A stretch of 64,000 nt of DNA, taken from Rhipicephalus microplus (taxonomy: Eukaryota > Arthropoda > Arachnida > Ixodida > Ixodidae). The translations under genes and the position numbers were made by a program. Below the pieces are notes generated by a model. The model worked only from the letters and a program-made list of their open reading frames with translations, searched no databases and was not told the DNA's origin. The stretch lies in the NCBI RefSeq assembly GCF_043290135.1, contig NC_134703.1:116284505-116348504 (forward strand), given 5' to 3'. The stretch's first letter is position 1, and each line of letters opens with the position of its first letter. This document shows, piece by piece, positions 48,190 through 59,329 of this stretch.

Positions 48190-49398
48190 ATATAAACGTT
48201 TTCTCACACTTGCGCAACGATGCCATCAACAACATAGATATTTGCAACACCAGAACGGGTAAGCTGATATGAAACGCTGGTGGTCGCGAGCATGGTAGCT
48301 TTGGACACTGCAACATGAATTCACTTCAGCGCAGGAGCTTAGATACCATTGACGTTGACCAGACGTTGTATAATAGATTGTATCATAGGAGTGCTTACGT
48401 AATGTTTACAAAATTGGTTCGCCAGCAATGCCACCACATCGGACGTTTTACCAACATTAGGGTCCATTTCAAAAAAGAGTCCCGTGGCCTGGCATCGTAC
48501 TGAGACAAAAATACTTGATTGCCACGCAGAATGCGGGGGTTCAATTCCTGTGAGGGCCCCGACATTTACTCTTTGCATTCGACAGATCAACGCTGCAGAA
48601 TGCCATCTTTTTCTTAACGCTCATGCATTAAAATTGTCCGAACGTGTTGTCGTCGTTCCTTGGAAGATATAAACAGTCTGTCGCCTGTGGCACGTACCCG
48701 CATACCAGTGGGACGTAGGCGTCTCCGGGTATGGGCCATGCGTCTGGCGAAAAGGGTTTAAGAACGTACCCAACGAGGCCATGACATTATCTGTTGGTGT
48801 CATCGATTGGCTGATTCGGTGTGGCCGATGAACTCTCTGCCGGAGTACTCCACTCTGGCGGAAGGCAACTGGAGGTAATCTACCAGTAGAACAAACGCGC
48901 TCTCTATGTGGCAAATGGCCGGGTAAGAATGGGACGCGATAGCCGGGCCTCTCTTCTTGCGTGAGTGGGCACGCTGCACACCGCGACGATGCACTAGCAA
49001 AACGTGAGCTCCGACACGAGACGCAACTGACGCGACCGGCGACCGTTGACACGTCCAAGGTGGGCACCGTTTAAAGGCATGAGGCGGTTGCGACTTCCGG
49101 TCGATTCCGCCGATTTTTGCGTAAAGAAGTTGCTCCGTGGAGTGGATTTCACGGTGCTGCTCCAGATCTGCCAATGGAACGTAGAGGGAGCCCTATCAAT
49201 CAGCCATCGGAATAGACTTGCTCCACATTGAGCAGAAGAAAGTATTACCGGAAGTGCTTAGAATTTGCCAATGAATGACACCATTAGTTATTACCGGCGA
49301 GTCAATCGGCAAACCATCTTACTATCCCAGGCTGATTTCGCTTTACATTGAGTTAAAAGGTGATCATGCTAGCAACCCAGACATAGGCGGTTAGATAA

Positions 49399-49447
<49 letters not shown>

Positions 49448-49500
49448 ATATTCAAGTGCCTGCAATACGCAAATAAATGCTTCGCATTTAAAACAAATTA
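48190..49500 (+). repeat. Long dispersed repeat ending in (GATA)n (copy B) with GC-rich insertion
   Basis: Matches copy A at 16890-17885 block by block (CTTGCGCAACGATGCC, TTTACAAAATTGG, CACGCAGAATGC, TCGTCGTTCC, CATCTTAC and TTACATTGAGTTAAAAG). It carries about 450-500 extra bases at roughly 48800-49270 that copy A lacks. That block is GC-rich and includes GCACTAGCAAAACGTGAGC and ACGCGACCGGCGACCG, related to the insertion at 56932-57330. The 148- and 124-codon minus ORFs lie in it and are not recognised. Confidence 0.6.
49388..49447. repeat. (GATA)n microsatellite
   Basis: About 14 GATA units at the 3' end of repeat copy B, followed by the GCTTCGCATTTAAAA-type flank also seen next to the GATA runs at 17780 and 57740. 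Confidence 0.9.
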
Positions 49501-50900
49501 TAGTTCTTTGATGTTTCACCAGCTGCCTCATTTATTATTTTTGGCTGATCACGTGAGCCCTCGTCAATCACCCGATAATGATTATATCACTCAACTTCTG
49601 ATATTCTTTAATTTATTATCTCACTGTCTCGCACTTTCGTCATTGTCTTCGGTACGCGGTTTGTATACAGTGGTATCATGTAAAAATAATCACCCATAAA
49701 TATGAGTAAAAAACGGGTGAGTAAAGTGTACTAAGATTGATGTGGTGGGCACCGTTGTTTCTTGAAATGAAAATAGATGCATCAGATTCATGAGTATACG
49801 GCTGGCTTTGACAAAACACCTCTCATTAGTGGTCTGTGAGCCTACATAACGGCCCGTGAATTTTTTCAATATGATGGTGCTATTACGTGAATAGTTTTAA
49901 TGAGGGGGAAGTCGAGCACAATAAGTTTCAAGAAGGCATCGTTAGTGCGTGACTGGTTATTGCCGAGGATATTCGTACAAGAGGCCGAATTCTTTTAATG
50001 AAGGATGCACGAATTTCTACATTCAATTGCAAGTGTTTTTTTTTCCGGCTGGGGTTTTAAAAGAAAGCCTATTGGTAAAGCGATACGGCATCAATGCGAA
50101 CCTATTTGATGCTATAGTTAGAATGGGCACTGCAAGCTTTCCCCAGTGGAGTGTAGAACTTGTATGTGCTATGGGCTGCCCTAAAAGTGACGTCAAACCA
50201 GCCTTTTACTGTATACGTCGCTTACAAGCATTAGAAAAATGATAAGTTTTTGTTACAGGACAGCTTGTAAAAGCAATTAGCATTACTACCTTTTGTTTCA
50301 AATGTTTTAGTTCCACCGAACGTGCTTTTTTACCTGGTGAGCATGTTGTGTTTTAGCACGAGAAAAAAAATGATTTTAACGAATACTTCCTCATAAAAAC
50401 AGGTTTCCCAATTTTTTTCTGAAATTTTTGTTTACTATGAAGCAAAAACTTGTGTACCCTAGTGGAGTTGCACTTGCATGGCGGACAGCGTTGAAGAAAT
50501 TATCTTCAAACACGTTTATTTTCACTACACAAAATTTACATAGTTTTCAATAATAGTACGGCCTTCTTTGGCAACACTGTTTTATTTAAGGATTTTTAAA
50601 TGCAAGCTAACAAGAACTTAAGGTATGAAAATCTATTAATCCATTGGATGCATCAGTGACTCGCGAAAATTTCGGGGCGCTTGCAGCCATATCAAATGCT
50701 AGACATAAAGAATTGTAGAATTTTAGCTAAAAATACTAGAAAGCTAGTTTTTGCCTGTTGCATACTGTATTGAATGATGGTTACTTTTTAGTATATTAGG
50801 CGGCAGTCAACTTTAAGACAACCACAGATCAATCGCACTACATGACGTCTCAGTAGTGACTTTTTGTTACGGCTGGTATGTGGTGATCACTTATAGGCGC
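49501..50900. other. Gene-free stretch
   Basis: A 97-codon ORF at 49949-50242 is unrecognised. No repeat supported. Confidence 0.45.
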
Positions 50901-50904
50901 ATCA

Positions 50905-51025
50905 CTTTTTCTCTCTTGCCTTCTTTTTCGTTATTTTCATCGTTCTCGCCCCTTGTCTGCGTAGGGTAGCGAACTGGGCAGAACACGGTGAACGCCATTT
51001 TATTTCCTTTGCTTCTGTGTATTTT
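50905..51025 (+). mobile_element. LINE 3' UTR fragment
   Basis: CTCTCTTGCCTTCTTTTTCG, CGCCCCTTGTCTGCGTAGGG and TAGCGAACTGGGCAGAACAC followed by a pyrimidine-rich end parallels 10241-10385. The 65-codon ORF starting inside it (50988) looks secretory only because of this pyrimidine tract and has no ATG. Confidence 0.55.
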
Positions 51026-52450
51026 GTCAACACGCGAAGGCACCCCAGAATTGCGCACCTCAATTCTCCATCACCATGACGTTGAAAAATATTTCATGAA
51101 CGCCGAACGAAGGCACCTCGTCAACACCGTCATTTCCGTTCTTGTTGCCAGAGGGAACGACAGTCGAGCAGGCATTCGCCATTAGCATTCTTTACGAGCG
51201 TTCTCGTATTCCTATCTGCGCACTCTTTCTTCGCCTTGACGTAGCTTGGTGATACGTCTTGGGTAGTATCTGTAACAAAGTAAGAAGGAACAAAATGGAA
51301 AGCCACTAATGGTTTCGCATTGCTTACTGTGCGGGGTAGATTTTTTCTCTGAAACAGCGTATTCGTAGGCTCATTTTCATTATCCGAAGAGGCAGGAGCT
51401 TTCTCACCCATCTGAAAACTCTTTTTTATAGTAGCAGGCGTGATAAAAGGAAAAGTGATGAAGATATATGCTTTGTTTTCGTTGGGCGAGTGCAGTAACG
51501 CCTTGAATTTGCATTGCTACGACATATAATGAGTGTCTTATACAGCTATGATGTACTGTGAGAGTTACTGTATATGCTACCTTTAGGAGTATATCCAGTA
51601 ACTGTAGTAGTACCTGTCTATAAATGCTCTCGGTGGTGTGCTAGCTTGCTATAACTGCGCTGATAATTCCGACTAAAGAGTTTTCTTCCGTGTTGCACAG
51701 AAATGCAATGCAGCCCGAAAAGTATTCGTATTTCTATACGTATATAAGTCAACAAATATGTTTGCCGTCTCAACAGCTACATATTGTGGAAGTGAGAGAA
51801 CGATGGATTTAGGTTAAAAAAATGTTCGAGAGGTGTGTTTGGGGGGTTGAAAAATATTAATAATAGTATTAACACATGTAGAGCTTCGCTTTAACATCAC
51901 ACATTACGAAGTAAATGGCTGCTTCTCGTAAAATTGGCACTTATGCGTTTGAAACAGTAAATTAAAAATCAGCAAGTTTTTTTTTTCAGAAGTACGAAAT
52001 ATGAAGAGCTTTTTCTATAAATGTATAAGTTTAGCGGCTTATGAAACATTGGAAATACAGCGGCATCTGCAATGTCTGAGTTATGCGCTATCTTTTCAAA
52101 AATTGCTTGCATCATCCCTGGGCAAACGTCAACTATAATTCCGATTGTTGTGAAGCCTTCAATATTGTGCAAGAATAGCCCAATAAATACGCTTATACTA
52201 GAAGCTAAATAAATAATCAAATAGTTACTGAATACATATAAGCGTAATGCAGGTCAACGTGATCCAAGTGCTTATCAGTGTGAGAGTAACAAATGCTGAA
52301 GTACTGTCTTCGATTTAAAAAGAAAACACATGGTTGATTCCTCTGTAATCAGACTTAGTATGAAACAAAAGTAAAGTGTGTCCTTACAGATGTACTTGAG
52401 TGCTTACTGGACGTTGATGTAAGAGAGCTGATGCATTGTCCATTGGTGTT
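51026..52450. other. Gene-free stretch
   Basis: ORFs of up to 93 codons, unrecognised. AT-rich. Confidence 0.45.
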
Positions 52451-52453
52451 GGC

Positions 52454-52455
<2 letters not shown>

Positions 52456-52528
<73 letters not shown>

Positions 52529-52530
52529 TA
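52456..52530. repeat. (TA)n microsatellite
   Basis: Pure TA alternation for about 65 bases, then TACATATATA. Confidence 0.95.
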
Positions 52531-52864
52531 GCACCGCTTAAAGTGGATACACTTACGTGGGCGCTTGGTGCTCTATAAATAACCTTGATGAACAGTTATT
52601 AAATAAATCGTTGTGGTAGCCGCGGTCATTAACGATGAGGACGTAATCAGAGAAAGAAGTTGGACAGTGAGAAGAGCTAAACTTATTGATGGAGAACTTA
52701 GACTAAGGTGACCATCCAGCAGCATGTTAGTTAATCAACACTGTGGCGGCACCAGAGGGACACGCAACGCCCTTGTACCTTCTAGCTCGACCTTAAGCGT
52801 TTTCGGGGCAAGCATAAGCGAGCAACGTGGTGTTATAGAGAAGCGAAGCAGCAGTAAGTCACAG

Positions 52865-53130
52865 ATTTATCAACGTGGTTTGTGAGCTAGTTTCGCAGAA
52901 ATTCAGGCGTTGACGTCGTTAGTTGAGAGCGAAAAATAATCTTATGCGTGACCGGAAAAGTGAGAACGATCGAAATATTATCAATAAGAAGAAAAAGTGG
53001 CAGATGCCACGTAGAGTGGGTATCGATGATATGCGAAGCACGAATGAGGAAGGTTGATATGTCCCTTTCAAATCAGCACAACAATGCAAGGTGGACGTAA
53101 CTTATGCTTTACACAATTATAATGTCATGA
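52865..53130 (-). repeat. Mixed repeat fragments
   Basis: The left part (CGCAGAAATTCAGGCGTTG, GAGCGAAAAATAATC, TTATGCGTGACC) is shared with 58610-58685, where it belongs to a tRNA-headed minus-strand element. From about 52985 it switches to the 5' part of the long repeat (GTGGCAGATGCCACGTAG, GATATGCGAAGCACG), on the plus strand. Confidence 0.55.
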
Positions 53131-53260
53131 TTATCATTAGAGGCCGGAGGTTTAGGCACTAAAAACTGTGTTTTAGGCGCCAAAGACAGGCAAGCAAAAC
53201 ACCACTTTATGTCCTCAGAATCATAATTATAGGCGCAATAAATTTCTACAAAAATTTAAA
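53131..53260 (-). repeat. GGCACT-type repeat, copy 1
   Basis: The reverse complement (TTTTAGTGCCTAAACC, then GGCCTCTAATGATAATCATG) resembles 56205-56400 (AGGCACTATAAAAACACC, then GGTCTCTAATTATCATG) in the opposite orientation. Unclassified and diverged. Confidence 0.4.
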
Positions 53261-54248
53261 TATCCCAAAACAACGACGTCGGTGACTTGTATCTACAGCA
53301 AAAAAAAAAATGATATTGAAGATAGCAGAAAGGTACCAAATATTAAACATAGGCATGCATTTTTCGCGCGATTCCCAGTATATGGTCTTTCGTTTTATAT
53401 TCTAGCATTGTGCGCCAAGTGTCCGCCATTCAATTAACACTCTGATTGGTCTCTTTCGTTTTGTTGTGGCTGGGAAGGGCAGCGCAGAAGCAGATAACCA
53501 GAGCACTGATACCCCAGAAAAGAGGCATGGTAGGACTAATCGCGCAGCACCAATTTCTCCCCTATCGGTGAACACCTTGAAGGGACCCTCACTAGGCTTG
53601 AGCATTTCGAGCTGACAAGCGTAATAGTGCACTGGGCACTCCGGATCATTCCTGTCAAGATTTTCAAAATTACATATCACGGAAAAACGCTCAATCTCTA
53701 AAGAATGCCACTTGCCCTTCTCACGGGCATGCACCCCAAGATCTAGGGAGTGACGTACAGCAAGGACTGGTCCTGTTTTTACGTCGCTCCTTTACGTTGA
53801 CATTGGTGGGCTCACGTCGCATACTGCACGCTCTTCATTAGAACTTCATTAAATGCTAACTGTATCTATATAAACGGACGAAAAATGTTCCGTCTCCTGC
53901 ATATATCATGCATTATAAACTGTCCCTCATTAAGAGTGTTGCACTTGACATTATTCTACTTGGCATGTGCAGTTTGTGCGTTCTATTGTGTAGCATGAAT
54001 AAGGAGTACTTTGATTTAGGGAAGCTGCTTCATATCGCTTTGAAAGGGAAGCGCAACGATAAAGGAAAAAGAAAAACAGCACTCTTTGTCTCTATGTCTT
54101 TCTTTTCCCCTTGTCTTCGCACTGCCCTTTCAAAATCAGTATAATGAATGAAAGCTGAGAAAAATAATAAAACACGCAAACATATTCTGAGCTGGTTATT
54201 GTTTTTATTTTTGGTTTGAATAGCCTCGAGATGCTATCCCCTAATCGG
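53261..54248. other. Gene-free stretch
   Basis: A 110-codon minus ORF (53402-53734) contains a Cys-rich stretch (VICNFENLDRNDPECPVHYYAC) but matches nothing I know, and I see no splice or promoter signal. It remains a weak coding candidate. Confidence 0.35.
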
Positions 54249-54492
54249 CCGTCGTTTAGCGTCCGCCTCGGTGGACCAGCCGCTATAGGGTGCTGCGCTG
54301 CTGATACTAATGCCACGGGTTTGATTCCGGCCGTGGCGGTCACGTCTAGATGGAGGCGAAAAGGTAGATGCCCTTGTACTGTGCAATGTCAGCGCACAAT
54401 AAAGAACAACAGTTGGTCAAAATTTGCGGAGACCTCCACTACGGCGCCCCTCATATTCATATCGTGTTTTTTTACGTAAAACCACACATGAC
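54249..54492 (+). mobile_element. Old tRNA-derived SINE
   Basis: The tRNA-like head includes GGTGGACCAGCCGCTATAGG, with B-box-like GGTTTGATTCC at about 54319. The body has GATGGAGGCGAAAAGGTAG, CAATGTCAGCGCACAATAAA and GAGACCTCCACTACGGCG, then TTTTTTTACGTAAAACC. A related but divergent subfamily compared with the copies at 10.5 and 14.5 kb. Confidence 0.75.
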
Positions 54493-54493
54493 G

Positions 54494-54560
54494 TTACTGC
54501 TACTACTGCTATATACTACTACTACTACTAATACTACTACGACTACGACTACTACTACCA
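54494..54560. repeat. (ACT)n triplet microsatellite
   Basis: ACT/ACG units directly following the SINE, so probably grown from the SINE tail. The poly-Thr ORF is an artefact. Confidence 0.85.
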
Positions 54561-56199
54561 CATTTCGCTTGCGTTCGTCTTTTCGTCGTTCCTGCATCGT
54601 GCATTCGTCAACCCTCACAACGCTTAGCTTGTGTTTGCTGCGTCGTTTCTGACCGCCGTTTTAGCTGAGTGACGTGGTGTATCACGGTCACAATACATGA
54701 TCTTTGCCAGCCTCTCCTAAAGAACATGCATTGACTGATCCATCCCACAGAATCTGGTAACACACAACAGAGAGCGCCGAATCCACACAACATCGATGGC
54801 GTGCGCGCAGGAGTAAGGCTGGGGCACGCCATGCACGCGTGACCTTGCTTACGCATGTTGTTATTGGTGCGTATGCGTCATGCGCTTCTCCAGTCCCGAT
54901 ACCGAAGAAAACAGGAAAGGAATAAGGCTCACGATGACTACATGGGACGAGAGGCAAGCTTGCTTTTTCGCATTATGCTGTGGTGGCTCGTTTGAACCAA
55001 TTTGAAAAATCATCAAGGTAGAACGCTTTTCATTGGGCACGCAAGGACTTCTAGTGTCTAAGTGCCACTTATTATGTCACCTAGACGTAGACGCTTAAGA
55101 AGTAATTACAAACAGAACAAAAGCCGCGTGCACATCACATTTTTTGCCTGAAGGCGCTGAAGCAGATAGACGGGATGCAATGTCAAAGAAAACACGCATT
55201 CATTGACACAGCACACTTTGTTCTGTTTAAAAGCCATTTCATTCTGTCATGAAACTAACAAAAAACGAAACACACTTTGTTCTATTTTTAAGCCATTTCA
55301 TTCTGTCATGAAACTAACAAAAAACGAATTACTAGAAAAATATATCTCATACGACATTCCGAAATCTTAATTACCATTGCGCGAAAAGGACTGTTTAGGT
55401 ACCTTCATTTTCTAATGTGAGTTTAGCTTGAAATGCTTGGCATAGGAGTTTCAACCGCAGTCTAATTCGACGCGATGATAGTAATTGTCATCCCAGTTAT
55501 TTTTTATATTGTTACAGTTGTCATTTTTGAGTAATGGCTTAGGGTAAACATTGAAGCGCTGTTCTGTATTTTTTCATGTTTGTCAGTTGGAGGCATATGA
55601 CAAGGTATCTAGTACGAAACAAGCATATTCAAGCATACGGTGAATGTATACTGAATACACTGTTGATTATAAGCATGCCGGCGCCTGTCTCAGGCTTCGC
55701 CGTATATTGTATAACGATTTGGCGACCTTCGCTACCACTGGATTAACAAAAGCATTCCATGAGTGGCCCTCCATGGTTTTTCATTCGTTCTCTAGCTACT
55801 CGCGGCTGCTCAGAAGAACCTGCTCTTCCTTTCCCCCCGCAACAACAGCTTTTAAGAGGGGGGGGGGAGATCTTCAGTTCCTTCAGGGCACTGGACAGCA
55901 ATTTGTAGAAGGTGGTTGCCACGTCCTCGGCCATAGAAGAGTTACTTTTATTTTCTTACCCCATCTTTAATTCTCTCTCATCCTTCCCCTACAGACGCTG
56001 AGACATTCTTCCATTTAGGGCTGCAGAAATAGCGTCTTTTGCCCTCCTCATGTTCCTCCTCCAATCGCTCGCAGCATGTCAGCTTTGCCTTCATTGAGCT
56101 TTATAGTGTTTGGAAATATCAATGCTGCCTTTTTCACATGAATAACGGTTTCACATCACGCTCGAAAACAAAATTTGGGCTTGCATTGCCCTGATATAC
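54561..56199. other. Gene-free stretch
   Basis: Holds a recent 59-bp tandem duplication (55212-55329) and a G10 run near 55858. ORFs of up to 108 codons (plus 55644-55970) and a 63-codon minus ORF with SPPPLKSCCCGGKGRAGSS (55743-55934) are unrecognised. Confidence 0.4.
55212..55329. repeat. Tandem duplication, 59-bp unit, two copies
   Basis: Units 55212-55270 and 55271-55329 differ at about four positions (GTTCTGTTTAAAAGCC against GTTCTATTTTTAAGCC, plus the last base). Confidence 0.9.
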
Positions 56200-56204
56200 G
56201 CGCT

Positions 56205-56391
56205 CATTTCAAAATTAGACATTTATAGGCACTTATAAGCACTTAGGCCCGAACACCCAAAATAGGCATTTGTAGGCACTATAAAAACACCATAAAAGCC
56301 CTTCTTAACCTCTAATTTATGCTCATATATCAAAACGGCACCATAGGAATGCAAAGAACAAAATAGGCATTTGCCTATTACTCGGTCTCTA
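56205..56391 (+). repeat. GGCACT/GGCATT-type repeat, copy 2
   Basis: Several short units (TTTATAGGCACTTATAAGC, AAATAGGCATTTGTAGGCAC, AAATAGGCATTTGCC) abutting the satellite array. Related to 53131-53260. Confidence 0.45.
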
Positions 56392-57660
56392 ATTATCATG
56401 TTTGAACGTGTTATTTACCTTCATCATCTATTCACGTCCCCCGATACCAAATTTGGCATATGTGGAGCAAGCGCAACGGCAGCTCGCGCTCTTTGAGCGT
56501 AGGATGTAGTCATGCTTTACATGACATGCATATCATCATTATCATGTTTGTACCTGTCATTTACATTCGTCGTCCATTCACATCACCTACGACCAAATGT
56601 GGTATAAGTGGCACTAGTGTAACGGCCGTGAGCACGCTATGAGCGTAGGACGTAGTCGTGCTTTACTTGACAAGCATAATATGATTATCATGTTTGAACG
56701 TGTCGTTCACTTTCGTTGTCTATTGACGTCACCTGATACCCAGTTTGGTATATGTGGAGCTAGCGAAACGGCCGTGAGGGAATCATGAGCGTGGTATGTT
56801 GTCATGTTATTACATGGCACGCGTGTCATGATTATCATGCTTGCACCATTCAGAAGCCTTCGTCACCCATTGACGTCACCTAACACCAAAATTGGTACAT
56901 GTCGAGCTAGCTAAACGGCCGCGAGTGCAGTATAAAGGGCCCAATATAACCCGAAGTAACGTTGACGCGTGCGCACTCTCGACGCAGCGACACTACGCTA
57001 GCAAAACGCGAGCGTCTGACGCCAGGCGCGATCGACGCGACCAGCATGCGTTGGAGTGGCCCGGCGACAACCGGCGCGAAATGCGACATGCTGAATTTCG
57101 TTGCCCAGCTCTACCAAGACAGCACTGCTATAGCACTGCGTCTGCCTCTCTTCGTAATGGAAGGACCCTGGGCACGCTCAAACGCGCATGCGTAAAAGCA
57201 ACGCAGTGCGGCGCGCGCCTGCGAGTGTATGGCAGGCAGATCGGCGTCTGGCGTGGCATCGCCGGCGTGACGCGACAAAAGGAACGCCAGCGCGCACGCG
57301 CACTGGGTCTCGTCGATGTATATTGACGTCTTGAGTGTGGCATGTTGTCATGTTCTTATATGACACGCATCTCATGATCACTATGTTTACACGTTACATG
57401 CCTCCGTCATCTATTCACATTACGTAATACCAAATTTGGCATATTTGAAGCTAGCGAAATGGCCGCGAGCGCGTCGTGAGTGTGGCGTGTAGTCATGTTG
57501 TTACGTGACACGCATGTCATGATTATCATGTTTGCACCAGTCACATACCTTGTTGTTACATGACACGCATGTCATGATTTTCATGTTATGACTAGTCACT
57601 TATGCTCGTCATACAGTCGTGTTATGACATACCAAGTTTGGTACGGATACCATTATTGAA
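56392..57660 (+). repeat. Diverged satellite array, about 146-bp period, interrupted
   Basis: The phase marker ATTATCATG(T)TTG recurs at 56392, 56538, 56694, 56831, about 57377, 57522 and 57576. Spacings are 146, 156, 137, about 546 (one unit plus an insertion), 145 and 54 (a partial unit). Each unit also carries CACCTGATACCAAATTTGG, GGAGCTAGCGAAACGGCC, GCGAGC and ATGAGCGTGG, in order. Units differ widely, so the array is old. Confidence 0.85.
56932..57330 (+). mobile_element. GC-rich insertion of about 400 bp within the satellite array
   Basis: Interrupts one satellite unit between GGCCGCGAGTGC and TTGAGTGTGGCATG. It begins TATAAAGGGCCC (TATA-box-like), then GTTGACGCGTGCGCAC, GCTAGCAAAACGCGAGCG and ATCGACGCGACCAGCATG. 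A related segment is at about 48965-49050, so it is an interspersed element. The 144-codon plus ORF (56892-57326) and its minus counterparts are probably by-products of high GC. No TSD is apparent. A solo LTR or other promoter-bearing fragment is possible. Confidence 0.5.
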
Positions 57661-57685
57661 ACGGCCAGGAGAGCTGAAAGTTGTA

Positions 57686-57697
57686 AGCGGACGGACG

Positions 57698-57728
<31 letters not shown>

Positions 57729-57740
57729 ATACAGACAGAC

Positions 57741-57838
<98 letters not shown>
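57686..57838. repeat. Compound tetranucleotide array ACGG, then ACAG, then ATAG
   Basis: GGAC units (57688-57710), then about eight ACAG units with one CATA variant, then some 24 GATA units to 57838. The Ser/Ile/Tyr/Leu ORFs are artefacts. Confidence 0.95.
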
Positions 57839-57990
57839 GCTCAAAGTCGCTGAAGTTCTCTAAGAAATTCTTCCCATTTAAAATCCTCAGAACAGAGAGG
57901 GGATCGAACCGTGGTTGTTTGGGACCGAGGGCAGATAGAACCCGGGTAGCTTGCATGAAAAGCGGATGTTTCACCACGCGGCCCCGCGTC
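57839..57990 (-). repeat. GATA-flank repeat with tRNA-like end
   Basis: AGCTCAAAGTCGCTGAAG and TTCTTCCCATTTAAAA match the flanks of the other GATA arrays. They are followed by GAGGGGATCGAACCGTGG and GATGTTTCACCACGCGGCC, which on the minus strand form a decayed A-box (CGTGGTGAAAC) and B-box (GGTTCGATCCC). Probably a tRNA-headed repeat; not a working tRNA gene. Confidence 0.55.
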
Positions 57991-58572
57991 TGCTTGCAAA
58001 CTTGTGGCAGTTAAAGTGGGGCGTAAGAATGAGCACTTCTTAAGTAAACGAGATGATCAGAATAGATCCTGTTAAAACGATCGAGACCAGGGAAAACGGT
58101 TTATTAGAAAAAGTGAAGTAGCACGCACTCGCTGCAGGCAGTAGTCTTCTTTCTCCTTCTGATTTTGATGATGATATTTTATAGGACCTGAGGCATGTCG
58201 CAAGGCACTTCGGTAGAGTGCGTAAAAGCATGTTTGTGATATTAAAATGCATTTGTTTTTATTTAGAGTCGGTGGCTATTAGCGTATATATATATGCTAA
58301 ATTGTGTTTCCTGATAAAACACTTTGAGACGATCCTCAGTACGCATGTTAATAAAGAAAGTTGTTTATTTTAGCTTCTGTTTGTATATTGTCATTGGAAC
58401 GATGGCAAAATAACGTCGGGTTGAGGAAGAAAGAGCAAGTGCTTTGCTCGTCGCTTTTGTGTGTGTTTGTTGATTTCAAAAATGTCGATGTCAAAGAGAT
58501 ATTTTACAGTAATGTAAGACACGCGAGATTTACCAAGCATAAGAAAAATTATGCCCTCTAAAATGTTATTCC
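57991..58572. other. Gene-free stretch
   Basis: No ORF above 70 codons recognised. Confidence 0.45.
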
Positions 58573-58800
58573 GAAATCACTTTTAAGGCGATAGCAATTA
58601 AAAGCTCGTTTCACAGAAATATTGGCGTTGGTGTCGATGTCAGTGGTTGTGAGCGAAAAATCATCATCTTATGCGTGACCTAAAAATAGAGAACGGCGCA
58701 AATAAAATAGGCGGCAAAATTCCTGGGTCAGTTTGGGGATCCGACCCGGGTTGTTTGCATGGCAAGCGGACGTTTTACCACACGTCCACGCGTATGCTTG
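58573..58800 (-). mobile_element. tRNA-headed SINE-like element
   Basis: On the minus strand: GTGTGGTAAAACGTCC (A-box-like), GGGTCGGATCCC (B-box-like), then a body whose far end is TTTTAATTGCTATCGCCTTAA. The terminus resembles that of the repeat at 2283-2495 (AACAGCTTTCGCTCTAAAA). The body (GAGCGAAAAATCATC on plus) is shared with 52865-52960. Confidence 0.6.
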
Positions 58801-59247
58801 AGAATACCGTTAAAATAACTTCCTCTGCTAGCAAATGCGGGGAAAGTAACTTTCATACCTCAAAAACAGACGCTCCCTGTATACATTCTTCCCAATACAA
58901 CATTAAATATTGCAGCTATAATGCACGGTACAAGCGTACATTGCCATCGGGCATCCGAACATGTGATCATCATATTGACTTTGTGGTTTAAAGTCAGTAA
59001 CCTACTACTAACGTACGCACGCTACTGCACATATTATCTTCGGGGCACGCAGTGGGTGAAGAGCAAGTTCGAAAAGGTTGTATGCACTAAGTGTTTAAAG
59101 TACGCACTGGTAACAGGACATCACTGTCACGTTAAACTCTTAGAAGCGAAGATTCAGTGTCCTCTAATTTTATATTGCAATGGTTGCGTTGAAACAAAAG
59201 TAGATATTAAACTGTACGTATACGAGAGCTCAGTGAGTGTGGCTACT
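58801..59247. other. Gene-free stretch
   Basis: Covered by unrecognised ORFs of 106 and 135 codons; the longer one runs into the SINE fragment at 59262, so it is not a gene. Confidence 0.4.
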
Positions 59248-59329
59248 TTCCCTAATGTAGATGCTGATATGTGGAGTTTAACGTCCCAAAACCACCATAT
59301 GATTATGAGAGATGCTTCCTTAATGTAGA
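59248..59329 (-). mobile_element. 5'-truncated Ruka-like SINE, 54 bp, with 14-bp TSD
   Basis: TTCCCTAATGTAGA (59248-59261) and TTCCTTAATGTAGA (59316-59329) flank 54 bp that match only the 3' end of the SINE (GTGGAGTTTAACGTCCCAAA, then ACCACCATATGATTATGAG). A normal outcome of LINE-mediated insertion with severe 5' truncation. Confidence 0.85.

Noticed and set aside
49388..49447. CRISPR-like regular repeat
   Set aside because: A simple GATA microsatellite with no spacers, in eukaryotic DNA.
50988..51185. 65-codon ORF that looks like a small secreted peptide after a polypyrimidine tract and AG
   Set aside because: The start codon is GTG, and the pyrimidine tract plus GGGTAGCGAACTGGG is a LINE 3' UTR like the one at 10241-10385.
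56892..57326. 144-codon plus ORF with overlapping minus ORFs
   Set aside because: It lies in a GC-rich repeated insertion; openness on both strands reflects few stop codons, and no domain is visible.
57609..57977. 122-codon ORF with repeated SIYL
   Set aside because: Translation of the GATA/GACA array.
58921..59328. 135-codon plus ORF
   Set aside because: Its 3' end reads through a truncated SINE and its TSD, so the frame is accidental.
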